From: Erythrobacter sp. NAP1
GTDB lineage: Bacteria > Pseudomonadota > Alphaproteobacteria > Sphingomonadales > Sphingomonadaceae
Direction of reading: 5' to 3'
Length of the DNA: 64,000 nucleotides
Assembly: GCF_000152865.1 (NCBI RefSeq)
Contig: NZ_CH672390.1
Span: forward strand, 1,744,474 to 1,808,473
Shown: positions 9,361 to 18,936 of the stretch, in pieces
Numbering within the stretch: position 1 is the first letter of the stretch
Layout of the letters: each line of letters starts with the position of its first letter
Program-made: the position numbers and the translations under genes
Notes under the pieces: generated by a model
Seen by the model: the letters and a program-made list of their open reading frames with translations, nothing else
What the model was told of the DNA's origin: nothing
Databases searched by the model: none

Positions 9361-10812
9361 ATGACCGCCTACCCTCAAGTGAAGATGCTGATCGCCGGAA
9401 ACTGGGTCGCCGAGGGCGGTGATGGCGAAATGCCGATCGTGAACCCTGCAAACGAAGAGCGGATCGGCAGCGCTCCGAAGGCTTCGAAGGCGCAACTTGA
9501 TGCCGCGCTCGCAGCGGCCGATGCTGGGTTTCAACTGTGGAGCAACACCCCTGCAATCGAGCGCTTTCGCGTCATCCGCCGCGCCGCCGAACTTCTACGC
9601 GAGCGGGCCGAGGGTATCGCACGTGTCATGACGCTCGAGATGGGCAAGCCCCATGCTCAGGCCCTGGGTGAAACCACCGGGGCTGCAGACCTCATCGACT
9701 TCCTTGGAGAAGAGGCCAAGCGCCAAGGCGGCCGCCTAGTGCCGGTGCGCTCGCACAACTTGCTCGAACAGCGCGTGACGCAGGAGCCGGTCGGCCCGGC
9801 AGTGCTGCTTACGCCGTGGAACTTCCCAATCAACCTGCCTGCCAAGAAGATCGCAGGCGCGCTCGCCGCAGGGTGTTCCGCGATTCTCAAGCCTGCTGAA
9901 ACGACCCCTGCTTGCGCGCAGATGCTGACCGAGTGCTTCATGGATGCAGGCCTTCCCGAGGGCGTGCTCAACCTCGTCTGCGGCGACCCGGCGATGATCA
10001 GCGAACACCTGATAGCCTCGCCCATCACCCGAAAGGTAAGCTTCACCGGTTCCACCGCAGTCGGCAAGCAGTTGGGCGCACTGGCAGCCCAGGGGATGAA
10101 GCGCTTCACCCCCGAGCTCGGTGGCCATGCGCCTGTTGTAATCGGTGAGAGCGCGGACTTCGACCGCACGGTTGCCGCTTGCGCAGCGACCAAGTTCCGC
10201 AATGCCGGGCAGGTTTGCGTTTCGCCCACGCGCTTCCTCGTGGCGCGCGGCATCTACGACAAGTTTGTAGCCGAGTTCTCCGCTCGCTCGCAGAAGCTCA
10301 AGATTGGCGATGCTAGCCAGGATGACAGTGTCGAGATGGGCCCGCTCGCCCATGCAGGACGCGTCGCGGCCATGCAGGATTTGATGGGATCGATGGGCGG
10401 CGATCAGGGAGAAATCGTCAGTGGCGGTACGGCTTTGGATCGTCCCGGACACTTCTTCGAGCCGACCATCATCGCCTCTCCATCACCCGAGAGCCGTCTG
10501 ATGACCGAGGAGCCTTTCGGTCCCGTTGCCGGTATCGTTCCTTACGATGACATCGAAGAAGCGGTGCGGATTGCGAACTCGCTGCGTTATGGACTTGCGG
10601 CTTACGCTTTCACCGCCAGCCTCGACGAGAGCCATTATCTCGGCAAGTCGTTGCGCGCTGGCATGGTCGCAATCAATCACTTCGCGGTTGGCTCACCAGA
10701 GACGCCATTCGGCGGAATCGGCGATAGCGGCTTTGGTTCGGAAAGCGGCGTCGAAGGCTATCTGGGCTATACGGAAACCAAGTTGGTCACAGTCGCCAAA
10801 TCGGCGCCGTAA
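9361..10812 (+). CDS. NAD(P)-dependent succinate-semialdehyde/aldehyde dehydrogenase
   Basis: 483 residues, full length for the ALDH superfamily. It oxidises a semialdehyde to the carboxylate. The catalytic Cys286 lies in NAGQVCVSPTR and the general base Glu251 in ELGGHAPVV. The cofactor segment TPWNFPINLPAKKIAGAL and the Gly motif SFTGSTAVGKQ are intact. The pattern (NAGQVCVSPTR, ELGGHAP, C-terminal SPETPFGGIGDSGFGSE) is that of the GabD-like succinate-semialdehyde dehydrogenase group, sometimes annotated as alpha-ketoglutaric semialdehyde dehydrogenase. Exact substrate is not settled by sequence. The divergent ald gene would make alanine and GABA-type amino acid use a reasonable context. 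The ribosome site AGGAGACACCGC precedes ATG 9361. Confidence 0.85.
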   Translation: MTAYPQVKMLIAGNWVAEGGDGEMPIVNPANEERIGSAPKASKAQLDAALAAADAGFQLWSNTPAIERFRVIRRAAELLRERAEGIARVMTLEMGKPHAQALGETTGAADLIDFLGEEAKRQGGRLVPVRSHNLLEQRVTQEPVGPAVLLTPWNFPINLPAKKIAGALAAGCSAILKPAETTPACAQMLTECFMDAGLPEGVLNLVCGDPAMISEHLIASPITRKVSFTGSTAVGKQLGALAAQGMKRFTPELGGHAPVVIGESADFDRTVAACAATKFRNAGQVCVSPTRFLVARGIYDKFVAEFSARSQKLKIGDASQDDSVEMGPLAHAGRVAAMQDLMGSMGGDQGEIVSGGTALDRPGHFFEPTIIASPSPESRLMTEEPFGPVAGIVPYDDIEEAVRIANSLRYGLAAYAFTASLDESHYLGKSLRAGMVAINHFAVGSPETPFGGIGDSGFGSESGVEGYLGYTETKLVTVAKSAP

Positions 10813-11186
10813 TCGCGTTTGCGGCGTGCGTGGTACTGTTGCTGCGGGTAGCTTAGCGTCGACCCACGAGGCGTGAGAAAACCGACATCCAACCTCTACG
10901 TCGCGGCATAGGACGAATGCGTCCGTAACGTGCGCGGCGAGATAGCTCGTCTCCGAAGCAGACGGTCCGGCCCAAAGTATCTGGGCCCGACGAGATGATT
11001 GTCGGTCGTTCCATGTATCGCGGTCCCCGAGTCGCGTTGTTGTCTTTCCGTAAGGTAACACGGTTCTGTGGAAAACTCAGTCCGAATTTGACCGATTCGG
11101 AGATTCCTTCGCCTCGCCCGTCAAGTGCTCTGAATTCTATCGCAGCTGCAATAACTTGCGAGTGTGGCATTTGCGACCAACGGTGA
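10813..11186. other. 374-nt intergenic region with one small hairpin
   Basis: No convincing gene is seen on either strand. TCCGAAT at 11081-11087 and ATTCGGA at 11095-11101 form a 7-bp inverted repeat around TTGACCG. It lies 86 nt beyond the stop of the minus-strand hydroxyacid oxidase gene and could help end that transcript. The base composition is lower in GC and shows none of the codon periodicity of its neighbours. A 129-codon minus-strand open frame here has no recognisable domain and was not accepted. Confidence 0.5.
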
Positions 11187-12362
11187 CTAACCTGTGCGCC
11201 GGGCCCCGGCTTCCCGGACCGCTTCGAGAGTTGGGTAGCCATTCACCGCCATCAACAGGTCCGCCTCGGCAAGGATCGAACGAAGGACCCAGGCAGCGCC
11301 TTTGTCGCCGCCGATCGCCAAGCCATAAGTATACGGACGCCCAACCCCAACAGCGGTCGCGCCAAGTGCGATAGCCTTGATCGCATCGGTGCCAGAGCGA
11401 ATTCCGCTGTCGAAAAGCACCGGCAGATCGCCCGAAGCCGCAACAACATCGGGCAGCAGATCGATCGTCGAAATCCCGCCATTGGCCTGCCGGCCGCCAT
11501 GGTTGGAGCAGTAAATCGCATCGGCCCCATGATCGATGCCGCGCTTGGCATCGTCCGGATGACAGATGCCTTTCAGCACGATCGGTAGGTCGGTCACCGA
11601 TTTGAAGAACTCCATGTCCTCCCATGTCAGGACCTGTCCGAAAATCCCCGCGAACAGCATGATCGCTGCCCTCGGATCCTCCTCCGGCGGCTTGTCCAAC
11701 ATCGAGCGGAAGACCGGATCGGAAAAGTAATTGTGCAGCACCTTCCCGCGCAGTTGCGGGAAGTTGGAGGCATTGAGATCGCGCGGTCGCCAACCGGTGA
11801 GCCACGTGTCGAGCGTTACCACGATCGCCTTCGCGCCGGACTTCTCAGCGCGCTGGATTAGGCTCGTCGCCAGTTCGCGATTGCGCGGAGTGTAAAGCTG
11901 GAACATCGCAGGGGTGTCGCCGCATGCCGGGAAGACGTCCTCCATCGGGTCATTCGAAAGTGTCGAGACGCAAAAGGGAACGCCCGTCATCGCCGAAGCG
12001 CGGGCCGCGGCCATGTCGCCATGCCGGTCCTGCGTCGCCTCTCCATTGAGGCCGATCGGAGCCATGAAAAGCGGAGTCGGAAGGTCCATTCCGAAAAGGT
12101 TGATCGACAAGTCGCGCTCGGTGCAGTCGACCATCATGCGCGGGACCATGCCCCAATGGTGAAACGCACTCGCATTGGTATCCTGCGTATGCTCGTCCCC
12201 GCATCCCCCGGCAACATAGTTGGTGAGCATGGGGCCAAGCGCCTCGTGCGCGCGCGCTTCCAATGTTGCGAAATCGACCGGATAATCAGGCAGGATACCC
12301 TGTAATCCGGCGTTGTAGATCTCGTTCTGCATTCCGCCGAAATTGTGCCCGGAATTGCTCAT
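11187..12362 (-). CDS. FMN-dependent alpha-hydroxyacid oxidase, lactate 2-monooxygenase-like
   Basis: 391 residues. Family members oxidise (S)-2-hydroxyacids with FMN. The catalytic His (about residue 287) is in the signature YCSNHGGRQANGG, the FMN phosphate region is VLFDSGIRSGTDAIKA, and the active-site Tyr lies in LTNYVAGGCGDE. The length, the YVAGGCGDEHTQ segment and the extra loop around the LNASNFPQLRG segment are closer to lactate 2-monooxygenase than to respiratory LldD. The product could therefore be acetate plus CO2 rather than pyruvate, but specificity is uncertain. ATG 12362 is chosen because GGGAGAGGA lies upstream. It is followed 83 nt upstream (minus-strand order) by the DCC gene, possibly co-transcribed. 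Confidence 0.82.
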   Translation of the reverse strand: MSNSGHNFGGMQNEIYNAGLQGILPDYPVDFATLEARAHEALGPMLTNYVAGGCGDEHTQDTNASAFHHWGMVPRMMVDCTERDLSINLFGMDLPTPLFMAPIGLNGEATQDRHGDMAAARASAMTGVPFCVSTLSNDPMEDVFPACGDTPAMFQLYTPRNRELATSLIQRAEKSGAKAIVVTLDTWLTGWRPRDLNASNFPQLRGKVLHNYFSDPVFRSMLDKPPEEDPRAAIMLFAGIFGQVLTWEDMEFFKSVTDLPIVLKGICHPDDAKRGIDHGADAIYCSNHGGRQANGGISTIDLLPDVVAASGDLPVLFDSGIRSGTDAIKAIALGATAVGVGRPYTYGLAIGGDKGAAWVLRSILAEADLLMAVNGYPTLEAVREAGARRTG

Positions 12363-12445
12363 CGCGTCGTCCTCTCCCATGCGCATTCTGTTTGGGCACA
12401 GGAGAGACGATCAGGTGGGCAGCGGCAAGTGTTTTCGTGCGGCTG

Positions 12446-12799
12446 TCAGCTGGCGAGCTTTTGCAGGCGCGGCCGGACCTTAAGGAATGCTTTGTATAGC
12501 CTTTCAAGCATACCTAGCACCGTCCGGTTGCGGGCGACCAATCCGAGCGGTCGCAGAACAGGGATTGCACGCCACATTGCGGCAAAAGCGGCGGCACCGC
12601 TCACGATCGCTCCATCTTCCTCGGCATGAAATCGCGCAAGCAATTCACTTTGGTCGACAGGGCAGGACGGGTCACCTTCGCCAGCAACATCGACGAAATG
12701 GATGGCGTCCTTGCGGTCGAGCCTGCGCATAAATGCAATCTCACGCCGACAAAGCGGGCAGTCGCCGTCGAACCAGACTTTCACAGGCTTGTCATTCAT
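12446..12799 (-). CDS. DCC-family thiol-disulfide oxidoreductase-like protein (DUF393)
   Basis: 117 residues. The N-terminal WFDGDCPLCRREI contains the DxxCPLC motif that defines this thioredoxin-like family, followed by an Arg/Leu-rich second half with an amphipathic segment near RNRTVLGMLERLYKAFLK. A redox role is presumed from the CxxC motif, but members lack experimentally settled substrates. ATG 12799 begins the protein directly at the beta strand before the motif; longer forms on the same frame give an unlikely basic leader. It lies upstream of the hydroxyacid oxidase on the same strand and downstream of the CHASE2 cyclase/secreted protein pair. Confidence 0.8.
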   Translation of the reverse strand: MNDKPVKVWFDGDCPLCRREIAFMRRLDRKDAIHFVDVAGEGDPSCPVDQSELLARFHAEEDGAIVSGAAAFAAMWRAIPVLRPLGLVARNRTVLGMLERLYKAFLKVRPRLQKLAS

Positions 12800-12881
12800 G
12801 ACTCCAAATACGCGAAAGGGCCGCGCTTGGACGCAGCCCTTCCATCGTGACGGGCCCATTAAGGCTTCGTCCCGCTGTTGG

Positions 12882-13676
12882 TTAGCGCGAGGCTTCGGCC
12901 TCGGCCACATCACCCAGCAGCGCAAGCTGAGTGGTGCAGCCACGCTCGGCAAGCGCCTGAGCAACCTGAATTCCGGTGCGCGCGTCCTGCGGCATGAGAG
13001 CGAAAGACACATTGATTGTCGACGCCGCTTGCTGACCAGCTGCCGGATCTTCCGCCATTGCGTCTCCGCCCTCCATCATCGGCGATGTCGGACCGCTGAT
13101 TGTGAAAGAAGCGCCGCTGGACAGAGTAAGCCCTGCCGGATCAAGTGCGCGAATGGCTTCGGTTCCCGCGAAGGTCACATCGAGCGAATTTGCACTGGTG
13201 GCGTTGGTAACGGTGTAGGTCGCCGCATCTCCTGCGGTCGGGCGCCACAGACGCACGCGCTCAAAATCGTAGAGGCAGGTCGTGCCCTCAGACGTCACGT
13301 CGACAAGCCACAGGTTGGGACGACGTGGCTTGCCCTCGCCGGCGCTCCGCACGGCCCCGGTGCGTGACCGCGACGATGCGTTACGGCGTGTGAGGTTTGA
13401 AAAGCGCGCTCGCTGGCGGGTTGCCCCCTCGCCCACGCGGAACGTGCCCGGTCCCTGCATGACCTTCGTGCCATCATCGGTAAGCACGGTGATCTTGTCG
13501 CCTGCACGCAAAGTAATTGTGGCGCTGTCAGCGACCTGGCGCCCCACCGGGTAGCTGCCGGCTGAAGGACCAGAAGATTTCACCACCACGCCGGCGCTTG
13601 CAACGCCGGGAACCGAGAGTACCGCGCCCGCAAGCGCGAGACCCGCAAGGCGGGCCTTAAATTTATCCGAGAACAT
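12882..13676 (-). CDS. Secreted protein of unknown function downstream of the CHASE2 cyclase
   Basis: 264 residues. A signal peptide is clear (FKARLAGLALAGAVLSVPGVASA, cleavage after ASA near residue 28). The mature N-terminal region VGRQVADSATITLRAGDKIT with a following GTKVMQGPGTF resembles a small beta-rich FecR-like segment, but that is weak. An Arg-rich stretch TRRNASSRSRTGAVR separates it from a second half that includes a conserved-looking TCLYDFERVRLWRP and a C-terminal helix ending RGCTTQLALLGDVAEAEASR. Two Cys could form a disulfide. ATG 13676 follows GGGGGAG and overlaps the end of the cyclase gene by 14 nt, so the two are translationally linked. Function is unknown; a periplasmic partner of the CHASE2 sensor is an inference from coupling. 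Confidence 0.7.
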   Translation of the reverse strand: MFSDKFKARLAGLALAGAVLSVPGVASAGVVVKSSGPSAGSYPVGRQVADSATITLRAGDKITVLTDDGTKVMQGPGTFRVGEGATRQRARFSNLTRRNASSRSRTGAVRSAGEGKPRRPNLWLVDVTSEGTTCLYDFERVRLWRPTAGDAATYTVTNATSANSLDVTFAGTEAIRALDPAGLTLSSGASFTISGPTSPMMEGGDAMAEDPAAGQQAASTINVSFALMPQDARTGIQVAQALAERGCTTQLALLGDVAEAEASR

Positions 13677-15771
13677 ATGCTCCCCCATCATTCAAATTTC
13701 GAATGCGATTGCTGTAGTTTTGTAGCGCCAAATCGTCAGGATGGCCAGCAAGCACTTCGTCAACAAGTTTAGCTGCTAATTCAGGATCAGTGTCTGAAAC
13801 CTGAACGGCTTCTTCAAGCTTTCGGCGGTCCTCTTCCGGGAACCCGGGCTTCGGGTGATAGATATCGACCGGCTGCGCACGGCCTCGCAGGACGATACGG
13901 CCCATCGGGACCCACCAATCCGGATTGGATTTCTCGATGAACTCTCGGCTCGCTGAAACGTTGGAATTCAGAGGCTTGTTCGCCGCCTCAAGTCGAGCGG
14001 CGGTGTTCATCGAGTCGCCAAGCGCGGTGTATTGAATGCGCATGTCTCCGCCGAAGTTTCCGACAACCGCCTCACCGAAATGCAACCCGACCCGGGTCTT
14101 GCCGATTTTTGGAAGATTTGGATCCATCGCGGCGACTTCGGCTCGGAAATCCTCGCCCGCTTTCCACATCGCATATCCGGCTTCGAGAGCGCGCTGCGCG
14201 TCATCGGGTCTCGCGATAGGCGCGCCCCAGAATGCAACAACCGCGTCGCCAACATATTTGTCGATCACACCGCCGTGCTGAAGCACCACGTTGCTGAGCA
14301 TCTCGAGATAGCGGTTGAGCAATTTCGCGACCATCTCCGGCTGAATGGCGTGGCTCATCTTGGTGAAGCCCTCAAGGTCGCTGAACAGGACGAAAATCTC
14401 GCGCTTCTCACCGCCGAGCGAGAGTAGCTCTGGCTCATCGATGATCTGCTGAGCGATATCCTTTGGAATGTATTTCCCGAGCGCACCCTGCGCAAAACTG
14501 CGTTGGGCGGCCCCAGCTGACCTGGCGGCCGCGGTCACAGCCGTAAACGCCACGATCCAGGCGACCAGCCAACCCACCGCGGGAAGGCCATAGGTGTCGA
14601 TATTCTGAAAATGCAACACGAACGGAATGCCTATGAATAACGCTGCGAGGCCGAAAAGGAGCGGCACAAGTTTCTTCGCAGGCCATTCCAGCAGCGCTGT
14701 CAGGACAGCGGTGGATACGACGAGGATAGCCATCACCCACAGCGCCCAGACGGGGACTTGTGCCAAGCGCTTGCCATCGAGCATCTGAGCGATCAGCTCA
14801 CCATGCACCGACAATCCGGCAGGCTCGAAACCGGTCCAGGCATAGAGCGAGGTCACCACGCGGTCGTAATCAAGAATGTCGCCGCCGATCAGGACATACT
14901 TGCCCTCAATCTGTTGAGCCACGAACTCGGCGACTGCCGGATCCATGTCGAGGAACAGTTCGATCGAGAGCGACTGGAACAATGGCTCTTCGACAACCGA
15001 ATCCGCCGCCACCTCGCCCTCACCTCCTTCAAAGTCGGCGCGCAGTGGACGGCGATATTCGATCGCACCTTCATACCCTTCAAACGCCTCATAAGGGCCA
15101 CCTGCATCTTCGAGCATGGCACGCCCCAGAAGCGGAGGAAGTGTCGGTACGATATCGGGCCAGACGCGGGTCGCACCAAATTCATCGTCTAGCCGGATGC
15201 TCGCGCGTCTTGCGTTCGTCCCGCCTTCCTCGATTGCTGCCATGAAATCATCGAGAAACAGCTGTTGCTCGAAAGCGATGTCAGCCTCGTTGGTGGCGAC
15301 GGTAGCGTAGGCGACTGAAGTAGGCGTTTCCATGCCGCGTAGCGTTTCGATAAGGTCGATGTCCTCGGCCTGAGGTTGGTCGAACAGAATATCGATCCCG
15401 ATTGCCTTTGCGCCCATGCCGTCAAGGTTGCGCAATGCCTCGGCGATTGCACCGCGCGGCAAGGGGGATCGCTTCTCAAGATTGATCAGCGCCTGATCGT
15501 TGAAAACGACCAGAATGATGCGTTCGTCCTGCTCAACGAGGTCCGCTGACAGGTAGGCGCGCGTGTCGTAGAGCGCTCGCTCGGCATCGTTGGTGATTGG
15601 AGTGGGCTCTTCCCCACCAGGCAAAACCCAGCTGTAGCGCGCGATGAATAACGCAAGCAGCACCAACAGCACGGTCGAGACAAGTTGAACAGTGCCGGCC
15701 TCGCGCACGCTGCGCCAGCCTTTGGCGATAAAGCCGCCGCGCTTGTTCGTCGTGTCGGATTCTTCGGTCAT
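13663..15771 (-). CDS. CHASE2-domain class III adenylate cyclase
   Basis: 702 residues. One N-terminal membrane segment (about 28-46) is followed by a periplasmic CHASE2 domain (about 60-340, with ILVVFNDQALINLE and AKAIGIDILFDQP), then three membrane segments (about 345-420) and a class III nucleotide cyclase domain (about 450-640). Metal Asp residues lie in FSDLEGFT and VGDAVVAFWGAP. The Lys of IDKYVGD and the Thr of QYTALGD are the pair expected for ATP, and the transition-state Asn and Arg are in NTAARLE. It should therefore make cAMP in response to a periplasmic signal. A short helical tail follows. It lies 102 nt after the CHAT gene on the same strand and overlaps the secreted-protein gene by 14 nt. 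Confidence 0.9.
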   Translation of the reverse strand: MTEESDTTNKRGGFIAKGWRSVREAGTVQLVSTVLLVLLALFIARYSWVLPGGEEPTPITNDAERALYDTRAYLSADLVEQDERIILVVFNDQALINLEKRSPLPRGAIAEALRNLDGMGAKAIGIDILFDQPQAEDIDLIETLRGMETPTSVAYATVATNEADIAFEQQLFLDDFMAAIEEGGTNARRASIRLDDEFGATRVWPDIVPTLPPLLGRAMLEDAGGPYEAFEGYEGAIEYRRPLRADFEGGEGEVAADSVVEEPLFQSLSIELFLDMDPAVAEFVAQQIEGKYVLIGGDILDYDRVVTSLYAWTGFEPAGLSVHGELIAQMLDGKRLAQVPVWALWVMAILVVSTAVLTALLEWPAKKLVPLLFGLAALFIGIPFVLHFQNIDTYGLPAVGWLVAWIVAFTAVTAAARSAGAAQRSFAQGALGKYIPKDIAQQIIDEPELLSLGGEKREIFVLFSDLEGFTKMSHAIQPEMVAKLLNRYLEMLSNVVLQHGGVIDKYVGDAVVAFWGAPIARPDDAQRALEAGYAMWKAGEDFRAEVAAMDPNLPKIGKTRVGLHFGEAVVGNFGGDMRIQYTALGDSMNTAARLEAANKPLNSNVSASREFIEKSNPDWWVPMGRIVLRGRAQPVDIYHPKPGFPEEDRRKLEEAVQVSDTDPELAAKLVDEVLAGHPDDLALQNYSNRIRNLNDGGAYVLG

Positions 15772-15873
15772 TGCCCGCCCCTAATATCACGGCGCAACAA
15801 AGCCGGATTGCATGGCGCGCGCAAGCCCGGCGCCATGCGTATTCCCACTAATCAGTGCCGCTTACCAAAGCGT

Positions 15874-18800
15874 TTAGCGAGTGACCTGGACCGAGCCGTC
15901 GCCAACGACCGCAAAGGCCGACCAATAGAAGGGGTGCGACGTTTCGAGATCGTCCATTAGCCCCAGCTGCGAGCGACGTAGCGCCTCTGCAGTTTCGGTG
16001 CCGTTGCCTTCGAAGAGGCCCGAGATGAGCCGCTTGGTCGCATCAAAATCATCGGGCACCGGCCAGTGGCTGGCGAGAACGGTACGACCGCCTGCCCCAA
16101 CAAAGGCGCGGACCAAGCCATCGAGTGCAAAGTCACCGCCCGAGGTAATCCCAGCCTCAAGCGTCGCGCCCACCGTTGCGCTGCCGGCGGTATCGCAAGC
16201 GGAGAGGATCACAAGATCGGCGTCAATGCGGAGGCCGAAAATCTCGGCAAACGTCAAAAGCCCATCAGAGTTGTCATCTCCGAATGAAGTAAGCAGCGCA
16301 GGGCGCGGTGGACATTCGGGCTGAGGCGCTGTCACAAGGCCGTGCGTTGCAAAGTGCAGGATACGATAGTCTGCGAGGTCCTCGCGGCTCTTGATGCGGG
16401 TGTCGGTGAAGACATCCTTTGTCAGCACATCGGCTCGCGCGGCATCTTCGCCGCCAAACCGGTTGGCAGCATCGTACAACTCTTCCGATGAAATCGGGTT
16501 CGACCAGATGGCTTCTGACCACAGACAATTGTCCCCGCCGGCAAGGGCCGATCGCGTGCCCGTTGAAACTGTGGGCGTATCACTGATCGGCGTGTTCTCA
16601 CCAAGACCGAGATACGCCTTGCTTGCGGTGCTGCTTGGAGCAGCGCGAACGTCACGGAATGCGGTTGGAGCAACTGCGGTGGAGATCTGGGAATTGCGTC
16701 CCAGCCAAGCCACTCCGCGGAAGTCGAATTCGTCGCCTTCGGGTCCGGCAAGCTGCTCATTGTAGCGTTCAACGCTTTCATCATCCGTGACGAGCAGGTT
16801 GATCGGCAGCTTGAGCATGGCGCCATCGGGTTCAAATACGATGTGTTTTTTGCTGGGCAAGCGATCGGCGACTGGAGAAAACAGGCGCTTGTACAGATCG
16901 CGCGATGTCTCAAGTTCAAACGGCAAGGTCAGAACCTGCCCCCCTTCGGCAATCGCAATACTCTCACGCAGCCTTAGCACAATATCGTCAAGCTCGGCCG
17001 GTGTCGCATCAATCCGGTAAGCTAGAGCCTCTGCCGGAGTGATGTAGATCATGAACGCCTCTTCATCGAGCGCGATCATTTTGACATAAGCCTCATCGTC
17101 CCGCAGAATTTCCTGCATACCCGCAAGGTTGATCGCTCCGCTCGAAACCGCCCGGAAACGAGGATATTCGGCGAGCTTCTGGAGCACCTCGGCTTGCTGT
17201 TCGAGTAGCGACTCAAGGCGGGTCTCGCGCTCGGCCAGAACTCCTGCTGCCTGCGGGTTGACCTGAGCCTCACCTTCGATCTCGACAATCGATGCCCTAA
17301 GGCGCTGGATCGATCGGCCAAGGTTCACGCTGCGGCGGAACAGAAGCGATGCCTCGTCGCTGCCACCCGACAGTTCGCGCGCGAGCACGGCCTGTGTCTG
17401 GGCGAGGCCCGGACGAAGAAGCAGCTGGCTTGCAGAGAACATGTCATCAGCCGCCGAGGCACTTGCTCCGTCGGCCAGCAGAAGTCCGAAGTAGTTGGAC
17501 ATATAACTGCGCAGCGATGGAGCGGGACGCCCCTCTGCCTCCGAAACGATTTCGCGATAGAGATCGATGGCTTCGCTTTCACGACCGTTGCGCGAATAGA
17601 AACCCGCAAGCTGGGCCTGCGCGCTGTAGAGCGCGGGAGAATCGGGATAAGCGAAGGAAAGCAACGAGATGCCCTGCTGATGCAGCAGCTCGGCATCGCC
17701 GCCTCGCCCAGACGCTTCTGCAAGTTCGGCCAGTTCGCCAAGAACCTGTGCACGAAGCCAGACGATCGACGCAATGCGTCCATCGCGCACTTCAGCAAGC
17801 GTTGTGTTGGCACGGTTAAGGTTGTTGGTCGCTGCGGCGTTGTTGCCGACAAGGCGCAATCCGGTCGCCCGCAGGTAGTCTGCCTGGCCATCAAGCAATT
17901 GAGCACGCTCAAGCGGGGTCAACGATTGCGACAATGTGGCCCCACCAACGCTCTCGCTCTCAGCCGCGAGACGGCGTGCCATTGCTGGCCCGATCTGCAA
18001 GCTACGCAGAGCATTCGTATCGCTGAATTCGGTTTCGAGAGGTCGGTTGAGAATTTCGATAGCGCGGCCAGGTTCACCCTGGTTGAGCGCGTCGATGGCC
18101 TCGTAATTTCGCAGCAACCGAGCCAGCACAGGGCTGGTCGTCGCAATCGGCCGGGTCTGGTCAAACCGGCGCTTAGCCTCGGCAAAATTGCCAAGGTTGG
18201 ATTGGAGCAGTCCTTCGTTCAGTCGCGCCTCGGCTTCGCCGTTCCCGCTGAGGACTTCAGCGGAAGCAGAGAAGAACTCCGCCGCTTCGGCAAACTCGCC
18301 CGCATTGGCGCGGCGATAGGCTTCGACAAGCGCCTGATCTGCGGTGATGGATTCCGCCTGCTGACGAATGAAGGCGAGCGAATCCGTTGTCTGTGTGAGC
18401 GGAATATCGACCGTGCCTGGAACGATCTGGTCGGTGGCGAGCGACGCCACGCCGAGCTCAAGCGCCGTACCGTAGGCCGATAGGCCAGTTGCGGCATAAG
18501 TGCGATTGCCAACTTCTCCGACCAGAAGTTCGGTACGGATGATGCTGCCCTCGCGGCTACAGATCAGTCGTTTGCCATCCGTAAGCCCTGTCGGCATCTC
18601 GGCTGCTTCGCGCTCGACGCAATTCGCTCCGGGTCCGATGAAACGGGTCGCCGCCTCGTCGGCCAACCGTCCACGCACAACCCAAAGCGTTCCGATCGAT
18701 GCCGCAGCATCGCGGCAAAGAACGTTGTATTTGCGGTCGAACAATCCCGCCCCGGCTTCTGGCGCCTGAATCTGCGCTTCGCACAAACCATTCGAGCCTA

Positions 18801-18936
18801 CGGGAAAGGTGTCGCGCAGGCTGATCGAACGCTGTTGGGCGGTCTGAGTGGTGCCGGGGACCGCCCAAAGAGCGGCTGCCCCCACAGCTACTGCGCTGCA
18901 AATCGAAAGGAGTGATTTCAATGGCTTGTTAGTCAT
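15874..18936 (-). CDS. Exported TPR-CHAT (caspase-like) protein coupled to the TPS exoprotein
   Basis: 1020 residues. The N-terminus has a signal peptide (LLSICSAVAVGAAALWAVPG), so the protein should act outside the cytoplasm. A region of tetratricopeptide-like helical repeats spans about residues 220-560. A CHAT domain follows (about 650-1015), with the His of HFATHG (near 863) and the Cys of LVILSACDTAG (near 912) forming the predicted caspase-like dyad. Downstream LASHWPVPDD is typical of the CHAT C-terminus. The start ATG 18936 overlaps the stop of the 2848-residue exoprotein gene in ATGACTAA, so translation is coupled. CHAT proteins often occur next to TPS genes; cleaving or scaffolding the exoprotein is an inference. 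No lipobox was seen. Confidence 0.88.
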   Translation of the reverse strand: MTNKPLKSLLSICSAVAVGAAALWAVPGTTQTAQQRSISLRDTFPVGSNGLCEAQIQAPEAGAGLFDRKYNVLCRDAAASIGTLWVVRGRLADEAATRFIGPGANCVEREAAEMPTGLTDGKRLICSREGSIIRTELLVGEVGNRTYAATGLSAYGTALELGVASLATDQIVPGTVDIPLTQTTDSLAFIRQQAESITADQALVEAYRRANAGEFAEAAEFFSASAEVLSGNGEAEARLNEGLLQSNLGNFAEAKRRFDQTRPIATTSPVLARLLRNYEAIDALNQGEPGRAIEILNRPLETEFSDTNALRSLQIGPAMARRLAAESESVGGATLSQSLTPLERAQLLDGQADYLRATGLRLVGNNAAATNNLNRANTTLAEVRDGRIASIVWLRAQVLGELAELAEASGRGGDAELLHQQGISLLSFAYPDSPALYSAQAQLAGFYSRNGRESEAIDLYREIVSEAEGRPAPSLRSYMSNYFGLLLADGASASAADDMFSASQLLLRPGLAQTQAVLARELSGGSDEASLLFRRSVNLGRSIQRLRASIVEIEGEAQVNPQAAGVLAERETRLESLLEQQAEVLQKLAEYPRFRAVSSGAINLAGMQEILRDDEAYVKMIALDEEAFMIYITPAEALAYRIDATPAELDDIVLRLRESIAIAEGGQVLTLPFELETSRDLYKRLFSPVADRLPSKKHIVFEPDGAMLKLPINLLVTDDESVERYNEQLAGPEGDEFDFRGVAWLGRNSQISTAVAPTAFRDVRAAPSSTASKAYLGLGENTPISDTPTVSTGTRSALAGGDNCLWSEAIWSNPISSEELYDAANRFGGEDAARADVLTKDVFTDTRIKSREDLADYRILHFATHGLVTAPQPECPPRPALLTSFGDDNSDGLLTFAEIFGLRIDADLVILSACDTAGSATVGATLEAGITSGGDFALDGLVRAFVGAGGRTVLASHWPVPDDFDATKRLISGLFEGNGTETAEALRRSQLGLMDDLETSHPFYWSAFAVVGDGSVQVTR

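Noticed and set aside
8204..9364. 386-codon plus-strand open frame opposite ald
   Set aside because: Antisense to alanine dehydrogenase, full of His/Arg and without any motif.
10853..11242. 129-codon minus-strand frame in the 10.8-11.2 kb gap
   Set aside because: Overlaps the hydroxyacid oxidase end, shows no motif and has an Arg-rich composition typical of noise in GC-rich DNA.
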